DNA of 35,768 nt, taken from the NCBI GenBank assembly GCA_029213145.1, contig JARGNK010000003.1:22214-57981 (forward strand), written 5' to 3'. The notes under the pieces were generated by a model. The model did not search any database, was not told the DNA's origin, and was given only the letters and a program-made list of their open reading frames with translations. Below, one piece after another: positions 17,503-25,291 of this stretch. The stretch comes from Rubripirellula sp. (GTDB lineage Bacteria > Planctomycetota > Planctomycetia > Pirellulales > Pirellulaceae). Both the position numbers and the translations under genes were made by a program. Every line of letters begins with the position of its first letter. Position 1 is the stretch's first letter.

Positions 17503-17752
17503 CTGGCAGTCGTGAGCCAAAAATTTTACGGCTTTTTTTAGGTTCGGTTCTCTTCGCAGACGCAAATTATCAGAGGGGAAATGTGTGTTTCTAGCGTGGG
17601 AATCGAATGGGCGACCCCCCTGAGGGAGTGGCTTTTCGCCGTTTGGCGGAATTGACAACCGAGCCGACTGCTGGCCAATCTGTCCGTCCGTTTCCTGTCC
17701 GTGTATCTGCTTTTTGTAGTCCGGACGCCTATGACTCGACGAGATTTGATGC

Positions 17753-18451
17753 ATGGCGAAAGCCTCGCTGCAAGCGATTCGGGACGCCTCGCCGGCTATC
17801 CTGCCCAGTTTGTTATTGACCGACTTTGGTGATCTGAAAGGTGAACTGGCGCGGTTGGAACAGGCGGGTGCCCGCGTTCTTCACCTAGACGTCATGGATG
17901 GGCATTTCGTCCCGAACTTGACCTACGGGATGCCGATCGTCGAGGGATTGCGTCGACATACCGAGATGCCCCTTGATGTGCATCTGATGATTTCGGATCC
18001 GCTGGCTTATGCCGAGCCGATGGTCAAGGCTGGCGCAGATGTGCTGACGTTCCATGTCGAAGCGGTGCACGATCCCAGAGCGACGGCTGAACGGATTGCC
18101 GAACTGGGTGTTGGTGTTGGCATCGCGCTCAATCCCGAAACCCCGATCGGCTCGCTGGTCGATTGTTTGCCCGTAGTCGATCAAGTGCTCGTCATGAGTG
18201 TGGACGCCGGTTTCGGCGGCCAAAAGTTCAATCCAGTCGCCTTGGAGAAACTCCGCGTGCTCAGGCAGGAGTATCCCGATCTATTGCTGGAGATTGATGG
18301 TGGGATCGATCCTGAGACGATTGGCAAGGCTCGCGCGGCCGGTTGTGACTTGTTTGTGGTGGGATCGGCGATCTTTCGACATGACGATTATGGTGTGGCG
18401 TTTAAGGAACTGAATGCTGCAATGACGGCTGCGGAGGATGCAGAATTATGA
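17753..18451 (+). CDS. rpe: Ribulose-phosphate 3-epimerase
   Basis: Rpe interconverts ribulose 5-phosphate and xylulose 5-phosphate in the pentose phosphate pathway. The 232-residue TIM barrel has the expected signatures: ILPSLLLTDF with S19, HLDVMDGHFVPNLTYG with H44 and D46, DVHLMISDP with H77, LEIDGGID with D182 and the phosphate-binding CDLFVVGSAIF near the end. The loop usually written MSVNPGFGGQ reads MSVDAGFGGQKF here, so Asn-Pro is replaced by Asp-Ala at 151-152 while GFGGQ is kept. The catalytic Asp/His set is intact, so activity is expected. The stop overlaps the next gene's start in ATGA, so the two are co-translated. Confidence 0.96.
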   Translation: MAKASLQAIRDASPAILPSLLLTDFGDLKGELARLEQAGARVLHLDVMDGHFVPNLTYGMPIVEGLRRHTEMPLDVHLMISDPLAYAEPMVKAGADVLTFHVEAVHDPRATAERIAELGVGVGIALNPETPIGSLVDCLPVVDQVLVMSVDAGFGGQKFNPVALEKLRVLRQEYPDLLLEIDGGIDPETIGKARAAGCDLFVVGSAIFRHDDYGVAFKELNAAMTAAEDAEL

Positions 18452-19083
18452 TTCTCCGATCCGCCCGCACCGCTCGCGTTTTGCTGATTCGACCCGGTGC
18501 GACTGAATTCGACGACCAACGGCGTATCAAAGGCAATCTCGATATGCCGATGAGCGAACGTGGTCGACAGCAAGTCCGCTCGCTTGCTGAGCAGATTTCC
18601 GAATTCCCGCTCAAAGCGATTTACACAGCTCCAGGCGAGTCAGCTCGTGAAACTGCCAATTGGCTGGCCAAAGGACGCTCTGATCGGGGACGCAACGTTC
18701 CCACCAAAGTCGTCGAAGCGTTTCGTAATATCGATCATGGTTTGTGGCACGGAAAGCTGATCGACGAACTGAAGCGAAACCACCCTAGGCTCTATCGCCA
18801 AGGCCAAGATGCACCGACCGATATTTGCCCACCGGATGGAGAGTCGATTCGGGAGGCGAAAGCCCGAGCTGAAAAGGCGGTTCGTCGAGTCATTCGCAAA
18901 AGTGGTAACGACATGATCGCTATCGTGATCCCCGATCCGATGGCTTGGGTGGTCGAAAGTCTGCTAACGGGTGAAGAACTTTCCAATCTTTGGAAGGCGG
19001 AGACCGACTCCGGTGAATGGGATTTCATCGAAGCAGAAGCCGAAAGGTCTTGGTATGAAACCAAATCACCAAGCCGGAAATAG
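18448..19083 (+). CDS. Histidine-phosphatase-fold protein lacking catalytic residues (probable pseudoenzyme)
   Basis: The 211-residue product has the phosphoglycerate-mutase/histidine-phosphatase layout, but the active site is gone. The RHG motif reads LIRPGATEF, with Pro at 16 in place of the phosphorylated His. The arginine of the SxPLxRAxxTA motif is replaced in YTAPGESARETA. The acidic residue before the GxWEG segment is replaced in AFRNIDHGLWHGK. The second histidine, normally in a VSHG-like motif, is replaced in IVIPDPMAW. In contrast PPDGESIREAKAR is well preserved. It was probably kept as a binding or regulatory subunit rather than as a phosphatase. The 4-bp ATGA overlap with rpe suggests it works with, or is dosed with, Rpe. 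The frame is intact, so it is not a decaying gene. Confidence 0.82.
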   Translation: MILRSARTARVLLIRPGATEFDDQRRIKGNLDMPMSERGRQQVRSLAEQISEFPLKAIYTAPGESARETANWLAKGRSDRGRNVPTKVVEAFRNIDHGLWHGKLIDELKRNHPRLYRQGQDAPTDICPPDGESIREAKARAEKAVRRVIRKSGNDMIAIVIPDPMAWVVESLLTGEELSNLWKAETDSGEWDFIEAEAERSWYETKSPSRK

Positions 19084-19493
19084 CTCACTCGCTGATGCCA
19101 TCAAGTGACCCGTTCGCGTTGCCTGTCGTGAGTCGTCGGTTGGAACTCCTCAGGTGTGGCTCACCGTGTCAGTGTCCCCATCGGTCGTCGAAAGCCGACT
19201 GACCTGACTTGGCATAGCTCTTTTGGGTGGTTCGGTTTTTTTGTTGGGGCCCTCGATCGGCGAGCAAATCCTTGGAGATTTGGCTCGGACAGCCACTATT
19301 TTGCGGTTTTTACGGTGTAGGATCGAGAATCTCACCGTATCCGGTCTTTGTGGTGCTCAGGAAAACTAAATAGAATGGGTGTCGCGGGTTTGATTGGGTA
19401 CGTCCTGCTTTGGCGGGCGTTTCAATCAACATGGAGCAAGAAAGCTCTCCACCTGTCCTTCCAAATCAATAGTGCCCCAAAGAAGTGACGCGA
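19084..19493 (+). other. Intergenic region before the DUF1549/DUF1501/sigma block
   Basis: No convincing gene lies here. A possible sigma-70-type promoter is TTGTGG (19348-19353), a 17-base spacer, then TAGAAT (19371-19376), about 115 bases before the DUF1549 gene. An imperfect hairpin surrounds CGGTG...CACCG near 19313-19337. If the sigma factor encoded downstream regulates its own block, its promoter should also be in this stretch, but I cannot define its motif from one copy. Confidence 0.35.
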
Positions 19494-21137
19494 ATGACTC
19501 GACTGTCCCTCGCTCTTGTTGCGATCATGTTGTCTGTCCCAGCGATGGCAGCGCCGCCCGTCTTGCCAGCGCAAGTCGAGGTGATCGATGAGCTAATTGC
19601 GCAGGGTTGGACTGATTTTAATATCCGTCCTGCACCTGAAGCGGACGATGCCAGTTGGTGCCGTCGCGTTTTTCTGGATGTGATTGGGCGGATCCCCAAC
19701 CACCAGGAGTTGAAAGAGTTTGTCGACGAGCGAGGCTCCGATAAAAGGAGCAAGCTGATCGAAAAACTGCTGTACGACGATCGGTACACCGAGGAGTATG
19801 CCGGGCACTGGTCCACGGTATGGACCAATTTGCTGATCGGTCGAGGTGGTGGTAACGACCGTCGAGAGATGACGAACCGGGATGGAATGCAGAAGTATCT
19901 GCGAGACGCATTCGCAATGAATAAGCCCTACAACACGATGGTATACGAGCTGGTCACCGCGACCGGTGCTACCAAACCGGGGGCTGAAGGTTTCAATGGG
20001 GCCGTCAACTTTTTGGTCGATAAGGTCAATGCCGACAAAGGTGTACTCGCTGCTAGCAGCACATCGCGAATTTTTCTGGGACAGCAGGTGCAGTGCACGC
20101 AGTGTCACAATCACCCGTTTAACCAGTGGAAGCAGCAGATGTTTTGGGAGTTCAATTCGTTCTTCCGCCAGACGCGTTCGCTGCGGCGATTCGTGGATGG
20201 GGCTCGGGATATCGACTATGCAGAACTGATCAACGAAGATTTTGCGGGTGAAGCGAATGACGCTAGCGACGCTTTAGTTTTCTACGAACTGCGTAACGGT
20301 CTGACACGAGTCGCGTATCCTGTCTTCACCGACGGCACGGCAATCGAAGTCAGTGGATACGTCAGCGACGTCAACCGGCGTAACGAGCTTGGTCGGTTGA
20401 TGCTGGAGAGCGAGAACCTGGACAAGATGATCGTGAATCGGATGTGGGGGCAATTCCTCGGCTACGGTTTCACCAAACCAGTGGATGACTTAGGTCCACA
20501 CAATCCGCCTTCGCAACCGGAATTGCTGGAAAGACTTGGTAAGGAATTTCGGCAGTCCAGCTACGATCTCAAGCAACTGATTACATGGATCACACTGAGC
20601 AAGCCTTATCAGCTTTCGCCGGTCCTTGGATCGTCTAACAGTATCGACGACCCATCGATTGGAGAAACGCCGAAGTTTTCTCGCTTCTACCTACGCCAAA
20701 TGACGGCGGAGCAGTTGTACCAATCGATGGTAACTGCAACCGATGCTGCTGGAACAGGTAGTTATGAAGAACAAGAACAGCAGCGTCGGCGCTGGCTGAA
20801 TCAATTCGTCGTCACGTTCGGAACGGATGAAGGTGACGAGGCGACCACGTTCAACGGCTCAATTCCTCAAGCCTTGATGCTGTTTAACGGTGAATTGTCC
20901 AAGAAAGCGACCAGCACAGGCAAAGGCAGTTTCATCGACCGCATTGCTGCGAGTGGTAGATCGCCTCGTGATCGTTTGACCAACCTGTTTATGTCAGGTT
21001 TGGCTCGACGGCCCACCCGGAAAGAAGCCACCGTGGCGAATCAGCTTTTGGTTGCCCGCGAGGGTAACGAAAAGGAAATGCTGCAAGACATGTGGTGGGC
21101 GATCATCAACAGTAACGAATTCATTATGCAACATTGA
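19494..21137 (+). CDS. Secreted DUF1549/DUF1553 protein (planctomycete surface/cytochrome-like family)
   Basis: The 547-residue protein has a signal peptide (MTRLSLALVAIMLSVPAMA). The DUF1549 part follows, with WCRRVFLDVIGRIPNHQEL and DDRYTEEYAGHWSTVWTNLL, and includes a single CxxCH motif, QCTQCHNHPFNQWKQ (C201-H205). The DUF1553 part follows with MIVNRMWGQFLGYGFTKPVD, GPHNPPSQPELLERL and KQLITWITLSKPYQLS. The family is very abundant in planctomycetes and is usually paired with a DUF1501 protein, as here; its biochemical role is not settled. One CxxCH could bind haem or metal, but this is not shown. A GTG at 19485 would add three residues; I prefer the ATG at 19494, with AGAAG 8 bases upstream. 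It is the first gene of the 19494-25018 block. Confidence 0.9.
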   Translation: MTRLSLALVAIMLSVPAMAAPPVLPAQVEVIDELIAQGWTDFNIRPAPEADDASWCRRVFLDVIGRIPNHQELKEFVDERGSDKRSKLIEKLLYDDRYTEEYAGHWSTVWTNLLIGRGGGNDRREMTNRDGMQKYLRDAFAMNKPYNTMVYELVTATGATKPGAEGFNGAVNFLVDKVNADKGVLAASSTSRIFLGQQVQCTQCHNHPFNQWKQQMFWEFNSFFRQTRSLRRFVDGARDIDYAELINEDFAGEANDASDALVFYELRNGLTRVAYPVFTDGTAIEVSGYVSDVNRRNELGRLMLESENLDKMIVNRMWGQFLGYGFTKPVDDLGPHNPPSQPELLERLGKEFRQSSYDLKQLITWITLSKPYQLSPVLGSSNSIDDPSIGETPKFSRFYLRQMTAEQLYQSMVTATDAAGTGSYEEQEQQRRRWLNQFVVTFGTDEGDEATTFNGSIPQALMLFNGELSKKATSTGKGSFIDRIAASGRSPRDRLTNLFMSGLARRPTRKEATVANQLLVAREGNEKEMLQDMWWAIINSNEFIMQH

Positions 21138-21203
21138 TTTTCAAGTTCATTTAATCAATCACAACATCCAAATCGAATTACAGCCCTAACGAAAGAATCT
21201 CTT

Positions 21204-22478
21204 ATGAACAGTCCTTGGCAAACTCCGAACGGAATGACACGACGGCACTTCATGCAGCATTTAGCTGGTTCCTCGGCTGCCGCTGCTGCCTCGGTCACAA
21301 TGGGCAACGCCATTTATGCCAATGCGGATGAGCTCAAAAAGAACCACAAGAGCGCGATCTTGTTGTGGATGGGCGGTGGGCCGGCAACGATCGACATCTG
21401 GGACCTCAAGCCAGGTGCACCGACCGGCGGGCCATTTCGGCCGATTTCGACAACGGGCGATTTGCAGATCTGTGAGCACATGCCACTGATGGCTCAGCAG
21501 ATGCACAACATGTCGATCGTTCGAAGCATGTCGACACGCGAAGCAGACCATAATCGTGGTCGCTACTACATGCACACTGGTTATGTTCCAAATCCGAACA
21601 TTGAGCACCCTAGCTACGGTTCGGTAATTGCCCACGAAACAATTCAACAACGGCCTGAGTTGGAGATTCCTCCGTTCGTGTCGGTTGGCGGTGCGAGTTC
21701 AGGTCCCGGTTTCCTTGGTATGTCCTGGGCACCATTTAACGTTTCCAGCAACGGTCGAATTCGTAACCTTGAGATGGGAATCGAGGATCGTCGATTGTTG
21801 CAGCGAATGGTTGCGTTGCAGGAAATCGAAACAGGTTTCGCGAGTCGTACTCGCGACTTGCCAGCGAGCGAGCATGCGAAAGTGCTCAAGAAAACCTTTG
21901 ATCTGATGACCAGTGATCAGATGGACGCTTTCCGGGTTGAGAAGGAGCCAGAGGAGGTCAAGGAGCGGTACGGGACTGATAACTTCGGACAGGGATGTCT
22001 CCTCGCCCGACGCCTTGTCGAATCCGGCGTCCCGTTTGTTGAAGTCGATTTGGGTGGCTGGGATAACCACAACAACATCCATGCGACCTTGAAGGACACG
22101 AAGTTGCCTCAACTCGACCGCGCGATGAGCGCCTTGGTCGAGGACTTGGAGCAGCGGGAATTACTGAAGGATACCGTCGTGATCTGGATGGGTGAATTCG
22201 GCCGAACTCCGAGAATCAATCAAGGTGCCGGTCGCGATCACTTCGCGCGAGCTTGGTCGTGCGTGGTCGGTGGCGGTGATCTGAATGGGGGAGTCGCCGT
22301 CGGGCAGACAAATAGCGAAGGCACTGCGGTTGAAACTCAGCCCTACAGCAGCGAAGATTTAATGACGACGGTTTGCCGTGGACTTGGGATCTCGACCGAG
22401 AAAACGTTCACGAGTAAGAATGGCCGTCCAATGAAGATCGCGGGTGGTGGCAAAGTCATCAGCGAACTTGTTTCGTAG
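21204..22478 (+). CDS. Tat-exported DUF1501 protein
   Basis: The 424-residue product starts with a twin-arginine-type signal (MTRRHFMQHLAGSSAAAAASV). It then has the DUF1501 features: AILLWMGGGPATIDIWDLKP, NMSIVRSMSTREADHNRGRY, GCLLARRLVESGVPFVEVDLGGWDNH and VVIWMGEFGRTPRINQGAGRDHF. The fold belongs to the alkaline phosphatase/sulfatase superfamily, which is known for the family; the likely metal ligands are the Asp/His residues in the last two motifs. The pairing with a DUF1549/DUF1553 gene 66 bases upstream is the classical planctomycete arrangement. The sigma factor gene starts only 18 bases after its stop, so the two are probably one transcript. Confidence 0.92.
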   Translation: MNSPWQTPNGMTRRHFMQHLAGSSAAAAASVTMGNAIYANADELKKNHKSAILLWMGGGPATIDIWDLKPGAPTGGPFRPISTTGDLQICEHMPLMAQQMHNMSIVRSMSTREADHNRGRYYMHTGYVPNPNIEHPSYGSVIAHETIQQRPELEIPPFVSVGGASSGPGFLGMSWAPFNVSSNGRIRNLEMGIEDRRLLQRMVALQEIETGFASRTRDLPASEHAKVLKKTFDLMTSDQMDAFRVEKEPEEVKERYGTDNFGQGCLLARRLVESGVPFVEVDLGGWDNHNNIHATLKDTKLPQLDRAMSALVEDLEQRELLKDTVVIWMGEFGRTPRINQGAGRDHFARAWSCVVGGGDLNGGVAVGQTNSEGTAVETQPYSSEDLMTTVCRGLGISTEKTFTSKNGRPMKIAGGGKVISELVS

Positions 22479-22496
22479 ACGGCTAAGTGAGGCCCC

Positions 22497-22970
22497 ATGA
22501 GTTCCGATTCGCAGTCACCCATCCAGGACACGGATGAGGATCACGTAGCGGACTCCGTCGAATTGGGGCCGGCGGACTTAATTCGAAGACACCAACAAGG
22601 AGTTTGGCGATATTTAAGAGTGCTGGGCTGTGATGCGGCAACTGCCGATGATTTAACCCAGGAGACGTTTTTACGCGTGCTGCGACGAGAGAATTTCGTT
22701 CAGCACAATGATGCAGCGACATCGAGTTATTTGCGTCGAACGGCTTACAACTTGCTCGTTTCACTCCATCGCAAACAAGGGAGAGTACAAACCATCGTCG
22801 AATCGAGCGTCCTGGACGAAGTGTGGGACCGCTGGGCAGGGAAAGATCTGACCGGAAACTTCGCCGTCGAAGCCCTCCGGGAGTGCCTTTCCTCGCTATC
22901 GGGCACAGACTGCACTGTGTATGGGGTTGGCCCAGCAAGCGACTCGAGTCGAGATTGGCAAAGCTCTTAG
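22497..22970 (+). CDS. ECF-type sigma factor, region 2 (reading frame broken before region 4)
   Basis: As given, the frame encodes 157 residues. Region 2 is clear: DLIRRHQQGVWRYLRVLG (about 28-44), the core-binding DDLTQETFLRVLRR (51-64) and the -10-recognising SYLRRTAYNLLVSLHRKQGR (77-96). A short linker follows, then AVEALRECLSSLSGTD (to residue 138). From there the frame drifts into CTVYGVGPASDSSRDWQSS, which does not look like sigma region 4, and stops. Region 4 is found in the +1 frame, listed separately. The ATG at 22497 has TGAGG just upstream. The gene lies between the DUF1501 gene and a membrane protein that overlaps the end of region 4. The break could be a real mutation, a recoding site or a sequence error. 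Confidence 0.85.
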   Translation: MSSDSQSPIQDTDEDHVADSVELGPADLIRRHQQGVWRYLRVLGCDAATADDLTQETFLRVLRRENFVQHNDAATSSYLRRTAYNLLVSLHRKQGRVQTIVESSVLDEVWDRWAGKDLTGNFAVEALRECLSSLSGTDCTVYGVGPASDSSRDWQSS

Positions 22971-23061
22971 TATTTCAGACCACGGGGCACGCAATTTGAT
23001 GCAGCGTGCAAAACAGCAACTCCGCCAGTGCGTTGAGTCGCGATTAAATACTGATGAATGA
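22912..23061 (+). pseudogene. Sigma factor region 4 in the +1 frame (continuation of the preceding gene)
   Basis: Reading from 22912, the +1 frame gives ALCMGLAQQATRVEIGKALS followed by ISDHGARNLMQRAKQQLRQC and VESRLNTDE, then TGA at 23059-23061. This is a typical sigma region 4.2 helix-turn-helix that contacts the -35 element. Joined after residue 138 of the upstream frame, it gives a sigma factor of about 187 residues, normal for the ECF class. A one-base change near 22908-22913 would restore it. If expressed separately, an ATG at 22921 could serve as a start, but it has no ribosome binding site. The end overlaps the next gene's start by 8 bases (ATGAATGA), so the intact gene would be coupled to it. 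Confidence 0.85.
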
Positions 23062-25018
23062 CGAACTAAACACGACCGACGAACAATTCATTGATGCTTG
23101 GCTCGATGAAGCGTTCAACGACCGGCAACCACCGGATCTGACCCGTCAGATCCTCCGCCAGCTTGCGGAACAGCCGACTGATCTTCATGCGGTCAGCCGC
23201 AAAGTCAAAAAGGCGAACCTAGGATCTGACGATCAGGAGTCGGGTGATTCGGTTGATCATGAATCGGGCGAGAGCAAACCAGAGCTTGAGAAGGGAATTT
23301 TGGTAGCTGTCTCTGTTGTCGCGGTCCTGGCAGCGTCGCTGATGCTGGCACTCTGGCTGCGATCTGGGCAAGATTTGGATCCGTTGAACGGCTTGGCGGG
23401 AACAGAAGCTCGCGAGAATATCTCTGATCCGTGGGTAGAGACACCTCAGATCGAACCGATTCCAGTCAGCCCCGAAGAGCCACTTGCGCCTAGGCGTCCG
23501 GTTCAGGGCGTTCCGTTAGCGGTTCAAAGTGATCGTCCAGAGGCGAGCAGTAATTCCCTGCTCGAAGAAAATGAAATTACCGCGCCGCTCCCCGGAGCGA
23601 AGGAGTCAATGGAACCGCTGACGTTGGTTTCGACTCAAGTGCAGGCGGAAATGGAGCAGTATTGGCAAGCGGTTGGAATCACTCCCGCACCTCCGGCGAC
23701 GAGAGTCGAAATTAGTGCGCGGTTAGCCGCTGTGCTGGGGATAGAGTTGCCTTTGGATGCTCTAGACAACCCTCAGCAACTGCAAGAATCCTTTGCCGAT
23801 CCTGCTTTCTCAGGTGCGGTTGCAAGACGTTGGTTGAGTCACATTACCGAAGGTGGTTGGAAGCGACTGGAAGAAGAACCGCGTAAGCGGCTCGCCAAAG
23901 AGTTGGCGAAGTCGCTGCAAGAGCGTGGCGAATTCGATTTGCTTTTAGCGGGATGGCTCAACGGTAAGAGCGAAAACGCGGCTGCGTTTTACAGCGCGAC
24001 CTTGGCTGGGCATGCCGATGCGAATGGTGAAGCTGGCATGATCCGGCGACTCGCTGCCATCACGATGAACGTGGATTTGCGGTGTACCCGCTGTCACGAC
24101 GCGTACATCGAAGGAAAGGAGCGGCAGCAGGACTATTGGTCATTTACTGCATTACTGCGGCGTGGTGTGCGGCGCGGCAACGACACACTCGAGATCGATC
24201 CGGAAACCGACGATCACGCGGCTGCTGTCTTTTATGAAACACCTGATGGTCGGCAACGTTTTGCTGAGCCAGAACTGCCAGCGGCTTGGATTGGCCGTTC
24301 AGGCTTGCCCCGCATTCAGCGGGTTTCAGATTGGACAAAGACGCTCGTAGGTTCCGACGCATTAGCGCGCGGTGTGGTCAACTCTCTCTGGCATTTGGTA
24401 CACGGGCAGCCCTTGCGGGGTCGAGTGATCGATCCCATCAACGCACCACACAATGATGCCCTCGATCGGCTTGAATCGAACTTGGTGGATGACTTGATTC
24501 AGTCCCGATTTGATGTTGCTCGGATGCTTAGCCTGATCATTGCTGCACCCGTGACCAGCCGTGGAGTTCCCGCGGTGCTGTTGCCTGAGAATGCTTTGGT
24601 TGCAGACGAGGCTGAGGTGAACCAGGCTATGGAGACTGTTGATGCGTTTGGTGCCACACTACCGCCACGACCAAGTCTGCGTCGTTCCGAAAGAGTGGCT
24701 CAGGCGTTGAGATCGGTCGGTGCTAGCTTGGGTGTCGATGGTCAGCCTTTTGTGGCGCAGATTGGCGAAAACGGAAACCAGCGGGCAAGGCCAGGCAAGG
24801 TTGAGAATTTGGCCGCCGACTTTCCGCAGCGTACTAGTTCAGTGCCGGTTCAGTGGCTTCGCCGCATCAAAGATTATTCAAGTCAAGTGGATCATCTTGC
24901 GTACTTGGGCGGACTAAGTCGCGTGCCAAAGACGGTCTTGCAAGCTGCAGAAGTGACTCGCGAGGTCGAAGACGAAAATACTTCACTGCACCGTGTTTGG
25001 TGGATGGTGCGACAGTGA
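23054..25018 (+). CDS. Membrane protein: anti-sigma-like N-terminus fused to a reduced DUF1549/DUF1553 domain
   Basis: The 654-residue protein has three parts. Residues 1-80 are cytoplasmic and acidic, with DEQFIDAWLDEAF and RQPPDLTRQILRQLAEQ, in the position expected of an anti-sigma segment. One transmembrane helix follows at about 81-102, then a Pro/Glu-rich linker to about 185. The extracytoplasmic part has NVDLRCTRCHDAYIEGKERQ (CxxCH at 344-348), like the CTQCH segment of the protein at 19494, and then LARGVVNSLWHLVHGQPLRG and APHNDALDRLESNLVDDLIQ, which match its DUF1553 segment (NRMWGQFLGYG; GPHNPPSQPELLERL). It therefore looks like a sensor built from the same domain as the neighbouring exported protein. 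It overlaps the sigma region 4 frame by 8 bases. No ribosome binding site is needed if it is translationally coupled. Confidence 0.78.
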   Translation: MNDELNTTDEQFIDAWLDEAFNDRQPPDLTRQILRQLAEQPTDLHAVSRKVKKANLGSDDQESGDSVDHESGESKPELEKGILVAVSVVAVLAASLMLALWLRSGQDLDPLNGLAGTEARENISDPWVETPQIEPIPVSPEEPLAPRRPVQGVPLAVQSDRPEASSNSLLEENEITAPLPGAKESMEPLTLVSTQVQAEMEQYWQAVGITPAPPATRVEISARLAAVLGIELPLDALDNPQQLQESFADPAFSGAVARRWLSHITEGGWKRLEEEPRKRLAKELAKSLQERGEFDLLLAGWLNGKSENAAAFYSATLAGHADANGEAGMIRRLAAITMNVDLRCTRCHDAYIEGKERQQDYWSFTALLRRGVRRGNDTLEIDPETDDHAAAVFYETPDGRQRFAEPELPAAWIGRSGLPRIQRVSDWTKTLVGSDALARGVVNSLWHLVHGQPLRGRVIDPINAPHNDALDRLESNLVDDLIQSRFDVARMLSLIIAAPVTSRGVPAVLLPENALVADEAEVNQAMETVDAFGATLPPRPSLRRSERVAQALRSVGASLGVDGQPFVAQIGENGNQRARPGKVENLAADFPQRTSSVPVQWLRRIKDYSSQVDHLAYLGGLSRVPKTVLQAAEVTREVEDENTSLHRVWWMVRQ

Positions 25019-25291
25019 TCGTTCGTAAGTTGGGGCGTTGAGAGACGGGGCTCCTGGCATTCCACCGCAAGCTTTTCTAAGAGGCACGTTGACCGCCAGC
25101 GGTTTGTTTTCAACCCTTGCGGGGTACGGTCTTCAAAGAGGGGGTGCCTTCAATGCACGCAGTTGGTGGGGATGATCGGGAACTGAAGCGGATAGCGATG
25201 TCGTTAGTTACAGCAGTGACTGGTCAACGGTATTGAAGACGGCAGGGCTGTCTCTCATTGATGCCGCCCCTGAAGGTCTGTCCTGCGTTCG

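Noticed and set aside
17515..17539. Terminator after the epimerase gene
   Set aside because: A T7 run is present, but the stem is only AGCC/GGCT with an 11-base loop whose AAAATTTT core cannot fold well. Too weak to list as a terminator.
20093..20112. c-type cytochrome call for the DUF1549 protein
   Set aside because: A single CxxCH in a family segment is not enough to claim haem binding; no distal ligand can be assigned from sequence alone.
19593..20114. 173-codon minus-strand frame
   Set aside because: It is antisense to the DUF1549 domain, which is clearly coding on the + strand.
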